This document shows, in pieces, positions 61,761 to 64,000 of a stretch of 64,000 bases of DNA. The stretch is from Alcanivorax sp. S6407 (lineage in GTDB: Bacteria; Pseudomonadota; Gammaproteobacteria; Pseudomonadales; Alcanivoracaceae). Location of the stretch: assembly GCF_023016115.1 (NCBI RefSeq), contig NZ_JALKBH010000002.1:1-64000 (forward strand), read 5' to 3'. A program made the translations under genes and the position numbers. Position 1 is the first letter of the stretch, and the number at the start of each line of letters is the position of its first letter. Under the pieces are notes generated by a model. The model was given only the letters and a program-made list of their open reading frames with translations, had not been told where the DNA came from and did not search any database.

Positions 61761-63359
61761 ATGGCTACCTACCGACACGATGTACTCATCATTGGCTCCG
61801 GCGCCGCCGGACTCACGGCGGCACTGCGGCTGCCCGATGAGTGTCAGGTTGCCCTGCTCTCCAAGGGAGAACTGACCAGCGCCAGCACCTACTACGCCCA
61901 GGGCGGCGTCGCAGCGGTGCTTGACCAGCAGGATTCCCTGGAAAGCCACGTGGCCGATACCCATGTGGCTGGTGCTGGCCTGTGCCATGACGATGCGGTG
62001 CGCTTTACGGTGGAGAATGGTCCCGATGCGATTCGCTGGCTGATTGATCTGGGGGTGGATTTCACCCGCCTGGATGCCGGCGACGATGGTTCCACCCTTC
62101 CCTACCACCTGACCCGGGAAGGCGGTCACAGTCATCGCCGCATCATTCACGCAGCCGACGCCACCGGCAAGGCCATTTCCAGCACCCTGATCGGTCAGGT
62201 CAAACAACGCGACAACGTCACCCTGTTTGAACACCGCGTGGCGGTGGATCTGATCCTGCAGGAGCATGATGGCCAGAAGCGCTGTTGCGGTGCCTATATC
62301 CACAACATCAGAACCGGTGAAACCGATGTAGTACTGGCCCGTTCGGTGATTCTGGCCACCGGCGGGGCCTCCAAGGTGTACCTGTATACCTCCAACCCGG
62401 ATGTGGCCACCGGTGACGGCATTGCCATGGCCTGGCGTGCAGGCTGTCGGGTAGCCAACATGGAATTCATGCAGTTCCATCCCACCTGCCTGTATCACCC
62501 CAAGGCCAAGAGTTTTCTCGTCACCGAGGCCATTCGCGGAGAAGGCGGCCATCTGTTACTGCCGGACGGCAGCCGCTTCATGCACCGCTTCGACGAACGT
62601 GGTGAACTCGCCCCCCGGGATGTGGTCGCCCGAGCCATCGACCATGAAATGAAACGCCTGGGTGCGGATTGCCTGTATCTGGACATCAGCCACAAACCGG
62701 CGGATTTCATCATTGAGCATTTCCCCACCGTGTACGCCAAGTGCCTGCAGCTGGGCATCGATATCACCCGCGACCCCATGCCGGTGGTACCTGCTGCACA
62801 CTACACCTGTGGCGGCGTGATCATCGACGAGCACGGCCAGACCGACCTTCCCGGCCTGTACGCCATCGGCGAGACCAGCTTCACCGGCCTGCACGGCGCC
62901 AATCGCATGGCCAGCAACTCGCTGCTGGAGTGCTTTGTCTACGGCAAGGCCAGCGCCGACCATATCAGCGCCAATCTGAGCGATCTCCCGCAACCCCGCG
63001 AAGATGCCGAATGGGACGAATCCCAGGTCACAGACTCTGACGAGGACGTGGTAATCAGCCACAACTGGGATGAACTACGACGCTTCATGTGGGATTACGT
63101 GGGTATTGTGCGGACGGACAAACGACTACAGCGGGCACTGCATCGTGCAGAATTGCTGAAAAATGAAATCACCGAGTATTACAGCAACTACCACATCAGC
63201 AATGACTTGCTGGAACTGCGCAACCTGGTAGTGATCGCCGAACTGATCATTCGCTCTGCCATGCAACGCAAGGAAAGTCGCGGGCTGCATTTCATGCGCG
63301 ATTACCCGAATAGCGTGGAAAACCCGGTAGACACTGTGCTGGTACCCGGTAGCTTTTAG
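61761..63359 (+). CDS. nadB: L-aspartate oxidase NadB
   Basis: NadB oxidises L-aspartate to iminoaspartate for quinolinate and NAD synthesis. The 532-residue flavoprotein has the FAD dinucleotide motif [15 protein letters not shown] at the N terminus, [22 protein letters not shown], the [25 protein letters not shown] block, and [20 protein letters not shown]. Length and motifs are complete. It is divergent from algU, the arrangement known in gammaproteobacteria. Confidence 0.97.
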   Translation: MATYRHDVLIIGSGAAGLTAALRLPDECQVALLSKGELTSASTYYAQGGVAAVLDQQDSLESHVADTHVAGAGLCHDDAVRFTVENGPDAIRWLIDLGVDFTRLDAGDDGSTLPYHLTREGGHSHRRIIHAADATGKAISSTLIGQVKQRDNVTLFEHRVAVDLILQEHDGQKRCCGAYIHNIRTGETDVVLARSVILATGGASKVYLYTSNPDVATGDGIAMAWRAGCRVANMEFMQFHPTCLYHPKAKSFLVTEAIRGEGGHLLLPDGSRFMHRFDERGELAPRDVVARAIDHEMKRLGADCLYLDISHKPADFIIEHFPTVYAKCLQLGIDITRDPMPVVPAAHYTCGGVIIDEHGQTDLPGLYAIGETSFTGLHGANRMASNSLLECFVYGKASADHISANLSDLPQPREDAEWDESQVTDSDEDVVISHNWDELRRFMWDYVGIVRTDKRLQRALHRAELLKNEITEYYSNYHISNDLLELRNLVVIAELIIRSAMQRKESRGLHFMRDYPNSVENPVDTVLVPGSF

Positions 63360-63370
63360 AAGCTTCCTCC

Positions 63371-63528
63371 GTGGGAGCTTGACTGCAAGCGATCCGAGCG
63401 ACAGCGAGGAGCGAAGAAGTGAGTTTCGAAAGGCAAAACCCGATCCATGGAACGGGTTTGACTTTTGATTTTCAAGAGGTGCTTCTGGAATCCTTACCTC
63501 GCTCGGGCTCGAATCGCTTGCAAGCAAG
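63371..63528. repeat. REP-like hairpins in inverted order around a degenerate heptad element
   Basis: GTGGGAGCTTGACTGCAAGC followed by GATCCGAGCGACAGCGAGG (63371-63409) and, inverted, CTTACCTCGCTCGGGCTCGAATCGCTTGCAAGC (in shorter parts, about 63493-63524) flank a remnant with GAGTTTCGAAAGGCAAAAC (63421-63439) and a CCCGATCC/GGAACGGGTTT stem. The order REP, CGAGTTN arm, inverted REP matches the left edge of the window. The remainder of this 426-bp gap up to 63646 shows no gene. Confidence 0.6.
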
Positions 63529-63646
63529 TTACTCGCTTCGCTCACCCTTCGGGCCGCACTGCGTGCGTTACTCCGCTTCGCTACGTTCCCACAGCAGCTT
63601 CAGGGAAATTCCGGGAACTTTTTGACCTTTCTTAATCCAATGACTC

Positions 63647-63784
63647 TAGCTTGTAGCTTGTAGCTTGTAGCTTGTAGCTTGTAGCTTGTAGCTTGTAGCT
63701 TGTAGCTTGTAGCTTGTAGCTTGTAGCTTGTAGCTCGTAGCTCGTAGCTCGTAGCTCGTAGCTCGTAGCTCGTAGCTCGTAGCT
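63647..63784. repeat. Tandem heptad array, 19 copies
   Basis: Twelve perfect TAGCTTG units (63647-63730) are followed by seven perfect TAGCTCG units (63731-63779) and a partial TAGCT. The unit is the right-arm heptad of the CAAGCTN class, expanded and with one base change fixed across the last seven copies. No left arm is present. It ends one base before the stop of the ygfX-like gene. The direct juxtaposition of unit and unit, with no spacers, rules out CRISPR. Confidence 0.95.
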
Positions 63785-63785
63785 A

Positions 63786-64000
63786 TCATCTCACCCGATT
63801 CACCCAAAGCCACTGGTAAATGGGCTGAAGATCTTCACGGCTGGCCTGATCTTCGAACAAGTGCAGCCATCCCTTGGGTGTCTGCAGTGCCAGCCAGGGG
63901 CCCAGACGCAGCACCCGGCCAGGCTTCTCGAGAGTCTGCACCTGACGGGCAACCACAGTCAGCACCCCATCACGCAAATGCAGCTCATTGATTAGCGGTA
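63786..64000 (-). CDS. YgfX-like protein, C-terminal part (runs off window)
   Basis: The minus-strand frame is open from the window edge to a TGA at 63786-63788, giving at least 71 C-terminal residues. The pattern INELHLRDGVLTVV, GRVLRLGPWLALQT and QPIYQWLWVN, with a beta-rich start and a final Trp-rich helix, resembles the cytoplasmic tail of YgfX (CptA) membrane proteins, which neighbour nadB in related genomes. The membrane segments would be beyond the edge. The TTG at 63977 is internal, not a start. The stop lies one base from a 19-copy heptad array. Confidence 0.55.
   Translation of the reverse strand, partial: PLINELHLRDGVLTVVARQVQTLEKPGRVLRLGPWLALQTPKGWLHLFEDQASREDLQPIYQWLWVNRVR

Noticed and set aside
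63647-63784. Tandem array considered as CRISPR
   Set aside because: Units are 7 bp, directly adjacent, with no spacers, and no cas gene is in the window.

Overview
The window looks like chromosomal DNA of a marine gammaproteobacterium on the Pseudomonas/Alcanivorax side of the class. This is inferred from gene content and order (murB-ptpA-kdsB-lpxK, nqrABCDEF next to a long-form gap and mfd, algU-mucA-mucB-rseC-mucD-lepA-lepB-rnc-era-recO-pdxJ, leucine dehydrogenase with a branched-chain 2-oxo acid dehydrogenase set) and from moderately high G+C. No species assignment was possible without a search. I found no rRNA, tRNA, prophage or CRISPR array.

Layout. 1-12 kb is an envelope block on the minus strand: comEC, exbB, exbD, msbA, lpxK, kdsB, ptpA, murB, plus lolC/lolD and a DUF2062 membrane protein. 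12-20 kb carries a low-complexity secreted protein, agmatine-to-putrescine genes (aguA/aguB type), an unknown secreted protein, and a DUF2334 / GT4 glycosyltransferase / sulfotransferase run. 20-24 kb has a glycerophosphodiesterase, a patatin and a GNAT-C39 fusion. 24-31.5 kb is the complete Na+-NQR operon with its maturation genes apbE and nqrM. 31.7-39.6 kb holds gap, a uracil-DNA-glycosylase-like gene, tesB, mfd and csiV. 40.5-44.8 kb is a leucine dehydrogenase / E1-alpha / E1-beta / E2 operon. 46.7-50.9 kb is a Fur-box-flanked pair of divergent units: a two-component system and a PepSY-DUF2271-DUF4198 cassette. 51-61.5 kb is the long algU-to-pdxJ minus-strand series, followed by nadB (plus) and the 3' end of a ygfX-like gene.

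The most unusual signal is intergenic. At least a dozen places carry arms built from four or so 7-bp units (heptads), arranged as inverted repeats around a core of 6 to about 120 bp. The heptad sequence differs between loci (CGAGTTN, CAAGCTN, GTTNAAA, CGCANCA, CTGAYGC, CGTCCAG), but the 7-bp register and an arm length near 28 bp recur. Most arms lie within a few bases of a stop codon, and several overlap it. One locus has expanded into 19 tandem heptads. REP-like hairpins and one 282-bp MITE with 23-bp terminal inverted repeats and CTAG duplications are also present. I do not recognise the heptad-armed elements as a named family.

How the genes work together: the first block makes, flips and assembles lipid A and peptidoglycan and sorts lipoproteins. 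The algU block is the envelope-stress regulon core, with its periplasmic protease and essential translation, RNA-processing and secretion genes. Nqr supplies respiratory sodium pumping. The dehydrogenase operon feeds leucine-derived oxo acids into acyl-CoA. The Fur-linked cassette is probably an iron-responsive envelope function.
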